From: Rhizobium sp. BG4
GTDB taxonomy: Bacteria > Pseudomonadota > Alphaproteobacteria > Rhizobiales > Rhizobiaceae
Length of the DNA stretch: 64,000 bases
Assembly (NCBI RefSeq): GCF_016864575.1
Contig: NZ_CP044125.1
Location: 930,001-994,000 of the forward strand
Reading direction: 5' to 3'
A model generated the notes under the pieces. That model made no database searches and was not told the DNA's origin. It saw only the letters and a program-made list of their open reading frames with translations. Positions 1 through 8,054 of the stretch are shown here, piece after piece. Made by a program: the position numbers and the translations under genes. The number at the start of each line of letters is the position of its first letter. The stretch's first letter is position 1.

Positions 1-761
1 GAGGCATTGCCGAGATTGCCGAAGACCATCGCCTGGATGTTGATCGCCGTGCCCCAGACTTCCGGAATATTGTGGAGCATGCGGTAGGTGACGGCGCGCG
101 CGCTCATCCAGCTGGCGAAAACGGCGCCGACGGCGCCCCAGAGCTGGACTTCCGGCTCCTGCGGGAAGGCTTCGCCGAGCTCTTCTTCGATGATATCCTT
201 GTAGAGCGTGACGATATGCTGCCATTCGGCGGCAGTCAGCTCGGTATCATATTCGTGGCCGAGCCTTGCCTTCTCGTCCTCGAGGATTTCCTCGAAGACC
301 TCGTTATCGAGGCCCATGACGACATCGGCATACATCTGGATGAAGCGGCGGTAGCTATCCCAGGCAAAGCGCGCGTCGCCGGCATCGTGGCCGAGCGCCT
401 GCACCGTCTCGTCGTTGAGGCCGAGATTGAGCACCGTATCCATCATGCCCGGCATCGAGACGCGGGCGCCGGAGCGGACGGAAAGCAAAAGCGGATGGGC
501 GGTATCACCGAAGCGGCGGCCGGTCGCCTTCTCGATGCCTTCGAGGCCGCTGCGGATCTGCTCCTTCAGGGCATCTTCGAGCGTGCGGCCATTCTTGTAA
601 TAGGTGGTGCAGGCATCGGCGACGATCGTCAGCCCAGGTGGAACGGGAAGTCCCAGCGCGCACATTTCGGCAAGATTGGCGCCCTTGCCTCCCAGAACGT
701 CCCGGTCGCGCGCACGGCCTTCCGCCTGCCCGTTTCCGAACGTATAGACCAGCTTGGACAT
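1..761 (-). CDS. ppdK: Pyruvate, phosphate dikinase, N-terminal part (runs off the window)
   Basis: Pyruvate phosphate dikinase interconverts pyruvate + ATP + Pi and PEP + AMP + PPi, linking glycolysis and gluconeogenesis. The reverse-strand protein begins MSKLVYTFGNGQAEG, followed by GGKGANLAEM and GLPVPPG, as in the ATP-grasp nucleotide-binding domain of the PpdK family; SVRSGARVSMPGMMDTVLNLG follows near residue 95. About 253 residues are present and the remaining two thirds or more lie beyond position 1. The start at 761 is chosen because the family N-terminus begins there and a G-rich stretch (GGGGGGAAG) precedes it. It lies downstream of smc on the same strand, separated by about 410 bp with a strong terminator, so it is probably transcribed on its own. 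The family assignment is secure. Confidence 0.95.
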   Translation of the reverse strand, partial: MSKLVYTFGNGQAEGRARDRDVLGGKGANLAEMCALGLPVPPGLTIVADACTTYYKNGRTLEDALKEQIRSGLEGIEKATGRRFGDTAHPLLLSVRSGARVSMPGMMDTVLNLGLNDETVQALGHDAGDARFAWDSYRRFIQMYADVVMGLDNEVFEEILEDEKARLGHEYDTELTAAEWQHIVTLYKDIIEEELGEAFPQEPEVQLWGAVGAVFASWMSARAVTYRMLHNIPEVWGTAINIQAMVFGNLGNA

Positions 762-891
762 CTTCCCCCCGTCTCATTCTCCGGGACCACCTTAATCCCT
801 TGGTCCGGAAATGAAAATCGACAAATACGGCAAAATGTTGCACCGCACAATGAATGCGGGACATCAAACCGTTTTAATGAGGGAAGCGCAT

Positions 892-932
892 AAAAAAAGC
901 TTTGCGGGACTGCAACAACGGTCCCGCAAAGC
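892..932 (-). terminator. Strong intrinsic terminator between smc and ppdK
   Basis: A perfect 12-bp stem (GCTTTGCGGGAC at 899-910, complement at 921-932) has a 10-nt loop. On the minus strand it is followed by seven T residues (892-898). There is no comparable T run on the plus side. It ends a minus-strand transcript coming from the smc side, or a small RNA made in the gap. Confidence 0.8.
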
Positions 933-1080
933 CTTATTTCCGTCCAGCCAGGAAAACTGGACGGGGGGTCCACCTATGCCATCAAGCCCGGTTTTTGCCC
1001 TCGTCCCGGACCGTCTAGCAGTATCCAACATGCGCGACGGAGCTCACTTTTCAGCAATCTCTTTGTTCGCTAGGACAACT
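892..1080 (-). ncRNA. Candidate structured small RNA or smc 3' UTR in the 414-bp smc-ppdK gap
   Basis: No protein gene fits 762-1175. On the minus strand the interval holds, in order, a weak promoter-like pair (CTTGCT, 17 nt, CCTAGC, roughly 1073-1101), a G-rich stretch, an 8-bp hairpin (CCGTCCAG / CTGGACGG, about 940-964) and then the strong terminator. This is the layout of a short independently transcribed RNA of about 150-180 nt, or of a long structured smc 3' UTR. I could not match it to a named RNA family by eye. The remaining bases, 762-891, are the ppdK leader with no recognisable site. Confidence 0.3.
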
Positions 1081-1175
1081 TCTAATGCAAAAGCAAGCTG
1101 AAAGCATCACCCAATTGGGTTAAGGTTTCCGCCAGACCCGTACTTTTTTGGGGTTTTCTTGAAAAGCTATTGTTT

Positions 1176-4100
1176 TCAAGCGGTTTCGCGCAGTCGCTCG
1201 GCCGTCTGAAGGTCGACGGATACAAGCTGTGAGACGCCCTGCTCTGCCATCGTCACACCAAATAGGCGATTCATGCGGGCCATGGTGATCGGATTGTGAG
1301 TGATGATCACGAATCGCGTTTCCGTCGAGGCGGCCATCTCATCCATCAGGTTGCAATAGCGCTCGACATTGTGATCGTCGAGCGGCGCGTCCACTTCGTC
1401 CAGCACGCAGATCGGCGCCGGGTTGGTGAGAAATACCGCGAAGATCAGCGCCATGGCCGTCAGCGCCTGCTCGCCGCCGGAAAGCAGCGTCATGGTCTGC
1501 GGCTTCTTGCCGGGCGGGCGCGCAAGGATTTCGAGGCCGGCTTCGAGGGGATCGTCGGATTCGATCAGCTGCAGCTCGGCGGTGCCGCCGCCGAAAAGGT
1601 GGGTGAAGAGGCGCTGGAACTGGCCGTTGACCACGTCGAAAGCGGCGATCAGCCGCTCGCGGCCTTCGCGGTTCAGGCTCTGGATGGCGCCGCGCAGCTT
1701 GCGGATGGCGTCGATGACGTCGTCGCGCTCCTTGATCAGCGCTTCGAGCTTCTCGCTGAGCTCCTTCTGCTCTTCCTCGGCGCGCAGGTTGACGGCGCCG
1801 AGACGCTCACGCTCCATCTTCAGGCGCTCCAGATCACGCTCGACTTCGCGCGGATCGGGGATTGCCTGCATCGGTTGAAGGCCGGTGAGGCGGAAGGCTT
1901 CGTGCGGGGCGACGTTCAGCGCCTCGCGGATGCGGCCTTCGCTCTCCTGCCGCTTTTCGCGGGCTGAAACGAGACGCTCCTCGGCGCGGCCACGGCGTTC
2001 GCGGCTTTCGGCGAGTTCGGAGAGAGCGGTGGCGGCCTTGTGATCGGCATCGCGCTGCACGAGCTCGGCGGCGGCAAGCAGATCGGCGGCGTTGCGGCGG
2101 GATTCATCGGCCTTCTGCAGCTCGCTCAGCAGCGCCCGGCGCTTGTCGTCGAATTCATCCGGCGCCATTTCGAGCTCGGCGGCTTCGTCGCGGGCTTCTT
2201 CCTCGCGATCGCGCAGCGTGGCGATATGGTCTTCGGCGCTGGCGGCGCGCTGGCGCCAGGTTTCGCGCTCCTGGCCGATCGCCACGATGCGGCGCTGGCG
2301 AGCGTCGTTTTCGCGGTTCAGGCTCTCGTGGCGGGCGCGCGCTTCGGCAGCGAGGCCACGATCGGTCGCGACCTCGACCTGCTGCAGGCGCAGCCGCTCG
2401 TCGATCGCCGTCAGATCAGGCGCGTCTTCCAGCTCGATACGGGCGTTCTCTTCCTGAATCGAAAGGTCTTCCTGCTGCGACTGCAGCTGGCTGACGGCCT
2501 CGGCAACGACATCGCGGCGGCGCACGAGGTCGCCGGACGCGCGCTCGGCGGCGGCAAGCGCATCACGGGCTTCGGCGAGATGACGGGCCGACAGGCGGCT
2601 CATGTCGCGGGCATCGTTGAGACGGCGCTCCTCGCCGCGAATGCCTTCGGCGGCAGCGGCAAGGTGCTCCTCGGCTTCGGTGAGAACATCGCGGGCGAGC
2701 GAGACTTCGCTTTCCAGTTCCGCAAGGCGGTTCTTCTGGGCAAGGCGGAGGGCGGCGGCGCTCGGCGCATCGGCGCCGGTGACGTGGCCATCCCAGCGAT
2801 AGACGGCGCCTTCCTTGGTGACCAGGCGCTGGCCGGGCTTCAGATCGCGCACGAGGCGGCGGGCATCGGCTTCGGCAACGAGGCCGATCTGCTGCAGGCG
2901 GCGCGTCAGGGCGGCGGGAGCGCGGACATGGTTGAGGAGCGGCGTCGCACCGGCGGGCAATGCGGGGTCAGCGGCGCCATCGCCATTTTCGGACCAGTGG
3001 GCCGGCGCCTTCGGATCAAGCGGCGATTCAAGATCGTCGCCGAGTGCTGCACCGAGCGCCGTCTCGAAGCCGCGATCGACGCGCAGCTCTTCGGCAACCG
3101 GCGGAAACTCGCCTGCGGCGGCACCGGCAGCGAGCATGCGCTGGATGGTGCGGGCTTCGGTTTCCAAGCCATTGAGCTTGGCGCGGGCTTCATCGACCGG
3201 GGCACGCGAAAGCGCCTCGGTGCGGCGGGCTTCGGCGAGCGCCTGTTCGACCGCCTGGATCGCGGCTTCGGCTTCGGCAACGGCGATCTCGCCTGCCTCG
3301 ACCATCCCCCGCTTCTCCTCGGGATCGGGAAGCGCCGAGACCTTTTCCTCGATGGCGGAGAGTTCGCGGTTTGCCTCGTCCATCTGGCGCTCGAGGCGCA
3401 TCTTGCGATCGGCGAGATCGCGGATGGCGCGTTCCAGCTGGTTGCGGCCGGCGGCGGCTTCGGCGCGCTCGGCGGTCAGCGAGGTGAAGATGCGCTCGCT
3501 GTCCGAGAGTTTGGCGGCGGCTTCCTCGAAGGCTTCGCGGAGCTCATCGGCGTGGCGGCCGGAATCCGCCAGAATCTCGGTGATATCGGCCTCTTCGGCA
3601 TCGAGACGCGCGAGGATTTCGGCATTGTCGGAGACCAGCCGCTCTTCGCGGCGGATGTCCTCGGCAAGCTGCGTCAGGCGGCGGGTCAGCTCGTCGCGGC
3701 GGCGCAGGATGCGGTTGGCATCCTCTTCCAGCTGCGTCTTGGCGATCTGCAGGCGCTGCAGGGCGGCGGCGGCGCGCGCCTCGGCATCACGCAGCTCCGG
3801 CAGCTTGAGGCTGGCGATGCCCTGAGACTTCGCCGCCTCCATCTGGGTCTGCGCCTTCTCGGCGACGACGACGGTGGCCTGGTTCAGCGCGCTGTCGGCC
3901 TCGGCCTCGGCTTCCTTCGCCTGCACCCAGCGGATATGCAGCAGCATCGCCTCGCGGGCGCGGATATCGGCCGACAGCGTCTTGAAGCGGTTTGCCTGGC
4001 GGGCCTGGCGCTTCAGGCTCTCGATCTGGCTTTCCAGCTGCGAGGTGACATCGTCGAGGCGCTCGAGATTGCTCTCGGCGGCGCGCAGGCGAAGCTCGGC

Positions 4101-4637
4101 TTCGTGGCGGCGGGAATGGAGACCGGAAATGCCGGCCGCTTCTTCCAGCAGCTGGCGGCGGGCCTGCGGCTTGGCCGAAATCAGCTCGCCGATACGGCCC
4201 TGGCCGACCATCGACGGCGAGCGGGCGCCGGTCGAGGCATCGGCAAACAGCAGCTGCACATCCTTGGCGCGGCTTTCCTTGCCGTTGATACGGTAGATCG
4301 ACCCCTGCTCGCGCTCGATGCGGCGGGTGACCTGGATTTCGTCGCTGTCGTTGAAGGCGGCAGGCGCGGTGCGCTCGCCGTTATCGAGATAGAGAGCGAC
4401 TTCGGCGGTGTTGCGCGCCGGGCGGTTTCCGGAGCCCGAGAAGATGACGTCATCCATGCCGGATGCGCGCATGTTCTTGTAGGAATTCTCGCCCATCACC
4501 CAGCGGAGCGCCTCGACAAGATTGGACTTGCCGCAGCCATTCGGCCCGACGACGCCCGTCAGGCCGCGCTCGATGATGAATTCAGTCGGTTCTACGAAGG
4601 ATTTGAAGCCGACAAGGCGGAGCTTGTTGAACTTCAT
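1176..4637 (-). CDS. smc: Chromosome segregation protein SMC
   Basis: Structural maintenance of chromosomes ATPase, the core of the bacterial condensin that organises replicated DNA with ScpA and ScpB. The 1153-residue length is typical. The N-terminal head carries Walker A GPNGCGKSN at residues 31-39. Long charged, Ala/Glu/Arg-rich coiled coils flank a hinge at roughly residues 510-640. The C-terminal head shows the ABC signature LLSGGEQALTAMAL followed by Walker B ICVLDEVDAPLDDHN. The start MKFNKLRLVGFKSF is the canonical SMC N-terminus. It is preceded by a terminator that separates it from the dsbA-like gene. Very long open frames antisense to it are a by-product of its GC-rich, Ala/Arg/Glu-rich codons. 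Confidence 0.98.
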   Translation of the reverse strand: MKFNKLRLVGFKSFVEPTEFIIERGLTGVVGPNGCGKSNLVEALRWVMGENSYKNMRASGMDDVIFSGSGNRPARNTAEVALYLDNGERTAPAAFNDSDEIQVTRRIEREQGSIYRINGKESRAKDVQLLFADASTGARSPSMVGQGRIGELISAKPQARRQLLEEAAGISGLHSRRHEAELRLRAAESNLERLDDVTSQLESQIESLKRQARQANRFKTLSADIRAREAMLLHIRWVQAKEAEAEADSALNQATVVVAEKAQTQMEAAKSQGIASLKLPELRDAEARAAAALQRLQIAKTQLEEDANRILRRRDELTRRLTQLAEDIRREERLVSDNAEILARLDAEEADITEILADSGRHADELREAFEEAAAKLSDSERIFTSLTAERAEAAAGRNQLERAIRDLADRKMRLERQMDEANRELSAIEEKVSALPDPEEKRGMVEAGEIAVAEAEAAIQAVEQALAEARRTEALSRAPVDEARAKLNGLETEARTIQRMLAAGAAAGEFPPVAEELRVDRGFETALGAALGDDLESPLDPKAPAHWSENGDGAADPALPAGATPLLNHVRAPAALTRRLQQIGLVAEADARRLVRDLKPGQRLVTKEGAVYRWDGHVTGADAPSAAALRLAQKNRLAELESEVSLARDVLTEAEEHLAAAAEGIRGEERRLNDARDMSRLSARHLAEARDALAAAERASGDLVRRRDVVAEAVSQLQSQQEDLSIQEENARIELEDAPDLTAIDERLRLQQVEVATDRGLAAEARARHESLNRENDARQRRIVAIGQERETWRQRAASAEDHIATLRDREEEARDEAAELEMAPDEFDDKRRALLSELQKADESRRNAADLLAAAELVQRDADHKAATALSELAESRERRGRAEERLVSAREKRQESEGRIREALNVAPHEAFRLTGLQPMQAIPDPREVERDLERLKMERERLGAVNLRAEEEQKELSEKLEALIKERDDVIDAIRKLRGAIQSLNREGRERLIAAFDVVNGQFQRLFTHLFGGGTAELQLIESDDPLEAGLEILARPPGKKPQTMTLLSGGEQALTAMALIFAVFLTNPAPICVLDEVDAPLDDHNVERYCNLMDEMAASTETRFVIITHNPITMARMNRLFGVTMAEQGVSQLVSVDLQTAERLRETA

Positions 4638-4709
4638 GCGGTCGTCTCCAATCGACGGACCGTGTGAGGAGGCAGGAAGGATGCATTGAAGCTTTTGCTC
4701 CGTGGCCCA

Positions 4710-4753
4710 CTCATCCGCCCTTCGGGCACCTTCTCCCCGCTGGGGAGAAGGGA
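4710..4753. repeat. Rhizobial-type palindromic repeat, copy 1
   Basis: This 44-bp GC-rich element contains two inverted repeats: GCCCTTCGGGC, and CTTCTCCCC paired with GGGGAGAAG. It is nearly identical, with one difference, to the reverse complement of 29948-29991. It lies between dsbA-like and smc, just after the dsbA-like terminator on the minus strand. Such dispersed palindromes are common in intergenic DNA of Rhizobium and relatives; that is family knowledge, while the two copies here are seen directly. Confidence 0.8.
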
Positions 4754-4762
4754 AGGCACAGA

Positions 4763-4796
4763 ATAAAAGACGGGCGCGCGGCTTTCGCCGCCCGTC
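4763..4796 (-). terminator. Intrinsic terminator after the dsbA-like gene
   Basis: The stem GACGGGC (4769-4775) pairs with GCCCGTC (4790-4796), with an inner GGC/GCC pairing. On the minus strand it is followed by TTTTATTC. It lies 19 bp past the dsbA-like stop codon and before smc. Confidence 0.7.
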
Positions 4797-4814
4797 AGAT
4801 CAAAACGGTACGGT

Positions 4815-5507
4815 TCAGAGCAGGCTGTCGATAAGTGCCGACATGGAGTCAACCGTCATGTCCCCAGCGTAACGCTTGCCGTTGATCAGGAAAGTCGGCG
4901 TGGCGTTGACACCGAACTCCTTGGAGCCCCTTTCCCGGGTCGCGTTCACTTCATCCAGAAGCTTCTGGTTCGTCAAGCACTTCGTAAAGCTATCCTCACT
5001 AAATCCAGCGAGTTTGGACATCTGCAGAAGTGCGGCGCGGCGATCGTCGGCGGCAGCCCAGGTTTCCTGCTGCTTGAACAGCATCGAAACCATCGGGAAA
5101 TACTGTTCCGGCGTGCTGAGCTTCGTCGGGTCGGAGGCGTTGCAGCGCGCCAGCATGAAAGCGGCGGCGGCGGCCGGATCGAAGGGGAACTCGCGGATGA
5201 TGAAACGGACCTTGCCCGTTTCGACATACTTCTTCTTGATCTCGTCGAAGGTGGTGTTGTGGAAGTGGGCGCAATGCGGGCAGGTCATCGACATGTATTC
5301 GACGATCTTGACCTTGGCGTCCTCAGGACCGAGCGCCATTTCCGGCAGCTCGCCGGGCTTCAGCACCGCTTCCATATCGACATCGCCTTCCGGCTGCGGC
5401 ATTTCAACCGCTGCATGGGCCGCGGTGGAGAGCGCGAGCGTCGCGGTCGCTGCGGCGACACCGCTCATGAGCTGGCGCTTCGTCAGTTGCATTTCAGAAA
5501 GCTGCAT
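4815..5507 (-). CDS. DsbA-family thiol:disulfide oxidoreductase
   Basis: Exported thioredoxin-fold protein of 230 residues, probably introducing or shuffling disulfides in envelope proteins. The start at 5507 gives MQLSEMQLTKRQLMSG followed by a hydrophobic stretch and AHA, a signal peptide with a weak twin-arginine-like KR motif. The active site is CPHC at residues 76-79, within MTCPHCAHFH. It resembles the Thioredoxin_4/DsbA-like proteins of rhizobia more than E. coli DsbA. An in-frame start 26 residues upstream (5585) exists but would bury the signal peptide. It lies upstream of smc on the same strand, separated by a terminator and a repeat. Confidence 0.88.
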   Translation of the reverse strand: MQLSEMQLTKRQLMSGVAAATATLALSTAAHAAVEMPQPEGDVDMEAVLKPGELPEMALGPEDAKVKIVEYMSMTCPHCAHFHNTTFDEIKKKYVETGKVRFIIREFPFDPAAAAAFMLARCNASDPTKLSTPEQYFPMVSMLFKQQETWAAADDRRAALLQMSKLAGFSEDSFTKCLTNQKLLDEVNATRERGSKEFGVNATPTFLINGKRYAGDMTVDSMSALIDSLL

Positions 5508-5668
5508 GGGTTCCCCATAAACAAAAGTGGCGGCTGCATGTGCGATATAACGGCCAATGGCCGCGAACAAGGCACGCTTGGCCAACTTTCTTCAAAGAAT
5601 TGTGACCTTGCAAAGGCTATAGGATGAATTGTTCTTCATCTAGCGTGATTGGTCGAGAAAATCGACGT

Positions 5669-5710
5669 TGATATCATCACAATTAAAATGATATCATACG
5701 CATGATATGG
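5669..5710. promoter_or_regulatory. Probable autoregulatory operator of the toxin-antitoxin pair
   Basis: Two identical perfect palindromes TGATATCA lie at 5669-5676 and 5689-5696, exactly 20 bp apart (about two helical turns). A third, degenerate copy, TGATATGG, lies at 5703-5710 and runs into the ribosome-binding site. This spacing suits cooperative binding of ribbon-helix-helix antitoxin dimers, the usual way FitAB/VapBC operons repress themselves. The protein binding is inferred; the repeats are seen. Confidence 0.65.
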
Positions 5711-5718
5711 AGGCCCAG

Positions 5719-5958
5719 ATGTCCGCTATAGTGGTTCGTAACCTGCCCGGAGAAACGCACCGCGCATTGAAGCAGCGTGCGGCGAAGAATGGCCGAAGCA
5801 CCGAGGCTGAAATCCGCAGTATTCTCGAAGAGGCGGTCAGGCCATCCGGGCGGCTGAAGATCGGTTCGGAATTGGCCGCCTTCGCCAAGGAGATCGGCGA
5901 TGCGGATCTGATCTTCGAACGCGATCAGACACCTGTCGATGCCGCGGACTTCGAATGA
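5719..5958 (+). CDS. FitA/VapB-type ribbon-helix-helix antitoxin
   Basis: Small DNA-binding antitoxin of 79 residues. The N-terminus MSAIVVRNLPGETHRALKQR, followed by KNGRSTEAEIRSILEEAV, matches the FitA-like/Arc-type ribbon-helix-helix fold. The C-terminal tail, ending DQTPVDAADFE, is the usual toxin-binding segment. The start at 5719 is preferred over the ATG at 5707 because GGAGG at 5709-5713 is correctly spaced from it. The stop overlaps the toxin start by four bases (ATGA), so the pair is translationally coupled. It should neutralise the PIN toxin and bind the palindromes upstream. Confidence 0.85.
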   Translation: MSAIVVRNLPGETHRALKQRAAKNGRSTEAEIRSILEEAVRPSGRLKIGSELAAFAKEIGDADLIFERDQTPVDAADFE

Positions 5959-6374
5959 TCATTCTCGACACCAACGTGATTTCGGAGCCGATGAAGCCCG
6001 ATGCTGATCCGAAGGTGCTCGCCTGGCTGGACGATCAAGCGGCGGAAACGCTTTATCTCACGTCGGTCAATCTTGCCGAATTGCTGTCCGGTATCGAGGT
6101 TCTTCCCGATGGCCGGCGAAAGGCAGGACTTCATCAGAAGCTTGTGGAGTTGATGGCGCGCTTGTTCGAGGATCGGATATTGCCCTTCGATGAACCGGCA
6201 GCAAGGGAATTTGCGCCGCTGATCGGAAGAGCACGCAGCGCAGGCCGCGTCATCTCCATGGCCGATGGCCAGATTGCGGCAATCGCCAGAACACGCGGCT
6301 TTACCGTCGCGACGCGGGACGTGGCGCCTTTCGAGGCGGCCGGGGTGCCGATCATCAATCCGTGGGAAAGCTAA
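5955..6374 (+). CDS. PIN-domain ribonuclease toxin (FitB/VapC family)
   Basis: Type II toxin of 139 residues with a PIN domain, expected to cleave RNA when free of antitoxin. The acidic metal-binding residues are visible: D5 in MIILDTNVISE, E42 in NLAELLSG, D104 in SMADGQIA and D122 in ATRDVAPF. All are intact, so it is probably active. FitB-type proteins share the sequence ISEPMKP near the N-terminus. It overlaps the antitoxin gene by four bases and is convergent with the DUF721 gene 4 bp downstream. The exact RNA target cannot be read from sequence. Confidence 0.87.
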   Translation: MIILDTNVISEPMKPDADPKVLAWLDDQAAETLYLTSVNLAELLSGIEVLPDGRRKAGLHQKLVELMARLFEDRILPFDEPAAREFAPLIGRARSAGRVISMADGQIAAIARTRGFTVATRDVAPFEAAGVPIINPWES

Positions 6375-6378
6375 GGCT

Positions 6379-6864
6379 TTACCGCCGCTTCCCCAGCACC
6401 GCCGTGCCCAGCCTTTTCACCGCCTCGCGCAGCTTGTCGCCCTCGATGCCTTCCATCATGCCTTCGAGCTTGCGGGCCGCTTCGCCTTTCAGCGGTGGCG
6501 GGGTGCGGGAGCGTTTGCTGGCCTGGGAGACCGGTTTCTGGACGATGCGGATCTGGTGGACGGCGGAGAAGCCGAAGAAGCTGTTGATGCGCTGGATGAG
6601 TTCGCCCTGGGCGTGGGTGAGAAACAGGGCGCGTGCGCCTTCGCAGGCGATCGTCAGAACGCCGGGCTTGTAGGTGCCGTCTTCGCTGCCGCGGGCCCAG
6701 GCGATCTTTTCCGGGCGGGTGCAATCGGCAAAGTCCTCGCCGGCGATTTCGTCCCATGAGCCGAGCAGCGCTGTGTTGATACCGGCGCGCTTGGCGAGCA
6801 CGGGATCGATCAGCCCGTTCGCCAGCTCGGAGATCTGCTTTTCACCTTTGCGTGGATAACTCAT
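6379..6864 (-). CDS. DUF721 (DciA-like) domain protein
   Basis: Protein of 161 residues with a DUF721 domain (ALLGSWDEIAGEDFADCTRPEKIAWAR, followed by a beta-rich stretch GVLTIACEGARALFLTHAQGELIQRIN). DUF721 proteins include DciA, which loads the replicative helicase DnaB; whether this alphaproteobacterial relative does so is inference. The C-terminal third is basic and low in predicted order (KPVSQASKRSRTPPP). The start at 6864 (MSYPRKGEKQ) is chosen over longer in-frame extensions, which are low-complexity and would run into mutY. It is divergent from mutY with a 92-bp gap, a common rhizobial arrangement. Confidence 0.8.
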   Translation of the reverse strand: MSYPRKGEKQISELANGLIDPVLAKRAGINTALLGSWDEIAGEDFADCTRPEKIAWARGSEDGTYKPGVLTIACEGARALFLTHAQGELIQRINSFFGFSAVHQIRIVQKPVSQASKRSRTPPPLKGEAARKLEGMMEGIEGDKLREAVKRLGTAVLGKRR

Positions 6865-6956
6865 CGAAACCTTCTGATGCCGCCGCCAATTGGCGTTGCT
6901 GCCTTGATCCGCGGCAATGCTTCGCCAATTATAGGCCACTCCCCTGCCTCCGGTAA

Positions 6957-8051
6957 ATGATGACTTCCACGACACTCCTCGCGCCAAGCGCAAAAGACCT
7001 GCTCGACTGGTATGACCGGCACCACCGCGACCTGCCCTGGCGCGTCTCGCCGCCAATGGCTGCGCGCGGCATCAAGGCCGATCCCTATCGCGTCTGGCTC
7101 TCCGAAGTGATGCTGCAGCAGACGACGGTGCAGGCGGTCAAACCCTACTTCGCCAATTTCCTGGCGCACTGGCCGACGGTGAAGGATCTGGCGGCGGCGC
7201 CGAGCGAGGACGTGATGGCGGCCTGGGCGGGGCTCGGCTACTACGCCCGCGCCCGCAACCTGAAGAAATGCGCCGAGGCTGTCGCGGCCGATCATGCGGG
7301 CGTCTTTCCCGATACCGAGGAGGGCCTGAAATCGCTGCCTGGCATCGGCGACTATACGGCGGCTGCCGTCGCCGCCATCGCCTTCAACCGGCAGGCAGCG
7401 GTGATGGACGGCAATGTCGAGCGGGTGATCTCCCGGCTCTACGCGATCGCCACCCCCCTTCCCGCCGGCAAGCCGCTGATGAAGCAGAAGGTGGCACTGC
7501 TGACGCCTGCCGACCGGCCGGGCGATTTCGCGCAGGCGATGATGGATCTCGGCGCGACGATCTGTACGCCGAAGCGGCCGGCCTGTTCGCTCTGTCCGTT
7601 CAGGGATGCGTGCGAGGCGCTGCGCGTCCACGATCCCGAGAAGTTTCCGGTCAAGGCGGCGAAGAAGGACAAGCCGGTGCGCGTTGGCGCCGCGTTCATC
7701 GCCGTCACCGCCGATGGCGAAATCCTGTTGAAGAAGCGCGTCGAGAGCGGGTTGCTCGGCGGCATGACCGAGGTGCCGACGACAGGATGGACGGCGCGGA
7801 TCGACGGGGCGACCGGGACGGATGCGGCACCTTTCGCCGCCGACTGGCAGGCGTCGGGAACGGTCACGCATGTCTTCACGCATTTCGAGCTGCGGCTGTC
7901 GATCTATCGCGTCGCCATTGCCGATCCCATTGAAATCAATGACGGATGGTGGGAGCCGGTTACAAATCTTGAAGCCCAGGCGCTGCCGACCATCATGAAA
8001 AAAGCGATCGCAGCGGCTATTCCTCTCGCGTTCAAATCAGCCAAGGAATGA
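6957..8051 (+). CDS. mutY: A/G-specific adenine DNA glycosylase
   Basis: Base-excision repair enzyme removing adenine mispaired with 8-oxoguanine. Its 364 residues contain catalytic E50 in SEVMLQQTTV, the helix-hairpin-helix LPGIGDYTAAAV at residues 127-138, catalytic D151 in MDGNVERV and the [4Fe-4S] cluster cysteines C203, C210, C213 and C219. The C-terminal NUDIX-like domain that reads 8-oxoG starts near residue 240 (AAFIAVTADGEILLKKR) and contains HVFTHFELRL. Two adjacent ATG codons could start it; either gives the same domain set. It is followed after 3 bp by the HAD gene, so the two are probably co-transcribed. Confidence 0.96.
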   Translation: MMTSTTLLAPSAKDLLDWYDRHHRDLPWRVSPPMAARGIKADPYRVWLSEVMLQQTTVQAVKPYFANFLAHWPTVKDLAAAPSEDVMAAWAGLGYYARARNLKKCAEAVAADHAGVFPDTEEGLKSLPGIGDYTAAAVAAIAFNRQAAVMDGNVERVISRLYAIATPLPAGKPLMKQKVALLTPADRPGDFAQAMMDLGATICTPKRPACSLCPFRDACEALRVHDPEKFPVKAAKKDKPVRVGAAFIAVTADGEILLKKRVESGLLGGMTEVPTTGWTARIDGATGTDAAPFAADWQASGTVTHVFTHFELRLSIYRVAIADPIEINDGWWEPVTNLEAQALPTIMKKAIAAAIPLAFKSAKE

Positions 8052-8054
8052 TAG

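Noticed and set aside
1158..1180. Inverted repeat CTTGAAAA / TTTTCAAG at the smc stop as a terminator
   Set aside because: AT-rich 8-bp stem containing the stop codon, with no T run after it on the minus strand. The real terminator is at 892-932.
2040..4667. 875-residue open frame antisense to smc
   Set aside because: It mirrors the smc reading frame in GC-rich DNA, has no domain and no ribosome-binding site, and reads as Leu/Gly/Ala/Arg-rich filler. smc on the other strand is unmistakable.
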